Below, in pieces: positions 5,967 through 6,114 of a DNA stretch of 6,114 bases (the first letter of the stretch is position 1; each line of letters starts with the position of its first letter). The stretch is from Dehalococcoidia bacterium CG2_30_46_19 (lineage in GTDB: Bacteria; Chloroflexota; Dehalococcoidia; GIF9; AB-539-J10). Location of the stretch: assembly GCA_001872925.1 (NCBI GenBank), contig MNYD01000093.1, positions 1 through 6,114 on the forward strand, read 5' to 3'. The notes under the pieces are model-generated. The model ran no database searches. It saw nothing but the letters and a program-made list of their open reading frames with translations, and had not been told where the DNA came from. The position numbers and the translations under genes were made by a program.

Positions 5967-6114
5967 TTGGACAAGGTAATCATTTTCGATACCACTCTGC
6001 GGGATGGGGAGCAGGCGGCAGGGGCAAGCTTGAATCCCCAGGAGAAGCTGGAGATTGCCAGACAACTGGAGAAGCTTGGCGTCGATGTTATCGAGGCTGG
6101 CTTTCCTGCTAGTT
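5967..6114 (+). CDS. leuA: 2-isopropylmalate synthase, 3'-truncated by the window end
   Basis: Only the first 49 codons are present. LeuA condenses acetyl-CoA with 2-oxoisovalerate, the product of IlvD, to 2-isopropylmalate, committing carbon to leucine. The N-terminal DRE-TIM metallolyase signature is clear: VIIFDTTLRDGEQ with the catalytic R12 and metal-binding D13, then ASLNPQEKLEIARQLEKLGV and VIEAGFPAS. EAGFPA is typical of LeuA, whereas citramalate synthases usually read EGG-P and homocitrate synthases differ too, but CimA or a related acyl transferase cannot be excluded from 49 residues. The start is inferred to be TTG 5967: an in-frame stop at 5961-5963 bars any upstream start, no in-frame ATG or GTG precedes the conserved IIFDTTLRDG, and an AGGA is well spaced. 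AA replaces the common SP after DGEQ. It lies 10 bases after ilvC, in the same operon. Confidence 0.88.
   Translation, partial: MDKVIIFDTTLRDGEQAAGASLNPQEKLEIARQLEKLGVDVIEAGFPAS

Noticed and set aside
5459..5995. 178-codon open frame on the minus strand across ilvC
   Set aside because: It is antisense to the metal-binding domain of ilvC, shows no recognisable domain and has no ribosome binding site; the same holds for the other minus-strand frames in the window.
5967..6114. Citramalate synthase (cimA) for the last gene
   Set aside because: EAGFPA and DGEQ favour 2-isopropylmalate synthase; CimA normally reads EGG with P soon after. Not fully excluded because the gene is truncated.

Overview
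The window is a compact, one-directional stretch of bacterial chromosome. All genes lie on the plus strand and gaps are mostly a few bases to about 50 bases. It carries the end of a housekeeping pair (tsaC/sua5-like, then rpiB) followed by the start of a branched-chain amino acid operon in the order ilvD-ilvB-ilvN-ilvC-leuA. Base composition looks balanced to slightly AT-rich, and no gene stands out as foreign.

Organism: nothing in the window fixes the taxon. The [4Fe-4S]-type look of IlvD, a ketol-acid reductoisomerase with an NADH-type cofactor loop, and the ilvDBNC-leuA order would suit an anaerobe. My best guess is an uncultured member of the Chloroflexota (Dehalococcoidia-like), from gene order and general sequence flavour. 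This is inference with low to moderate confidence; deltaproteobacterial or Firmicutes-like anaerobes are not excluded.

Layout: 1-489 is the 3' part of an L-threonylcarbamoyladenylate synthase gene (5' end outside the window). It overlaps by 16 bases rpiB (474-914), the ribose-5-phosphate isomerase B gene. A good sigma70-type promoter begins on the rpiB stop codon and would start a short leader of about 20 bases before ilvD (967-2634). ilvB (2644-4362) and ilvN (4365-4877) follow with 9- and 2-base gaps. An 86-base AT-rich spacer full of direct and inverted repeats separates ilvN from ilvC (4964-5956). leuA starts at a TTG codon at 5967 and runs off the end.

How the genes work together: IlvB with its regulatory subunit IlvN condenses two pyruvates to 2-acetolactate (or pyruvate with 2-oxobutyrate to 2-aceto-2-hydroxybutyrate). 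IlvC isomerises and reduces the product, and IlvD dehydrates it to 2-oxoisovalerate or 3-methyl-2-oxopentanoate, the direct precursors of valine and isoleucine. LeuA diverts 2-oxoisovalerate to leucine. The aminotransferase and leuCDB are not in the window; leuCDB may lie downstream.

I see no undescribed system. The points most worth a second look are the IlvC cofactor loop (predicted NADH preference), and the repeat-rich ilvN-ilvC spacer, one arm of which can pair with the ilvC ribosome binding site.
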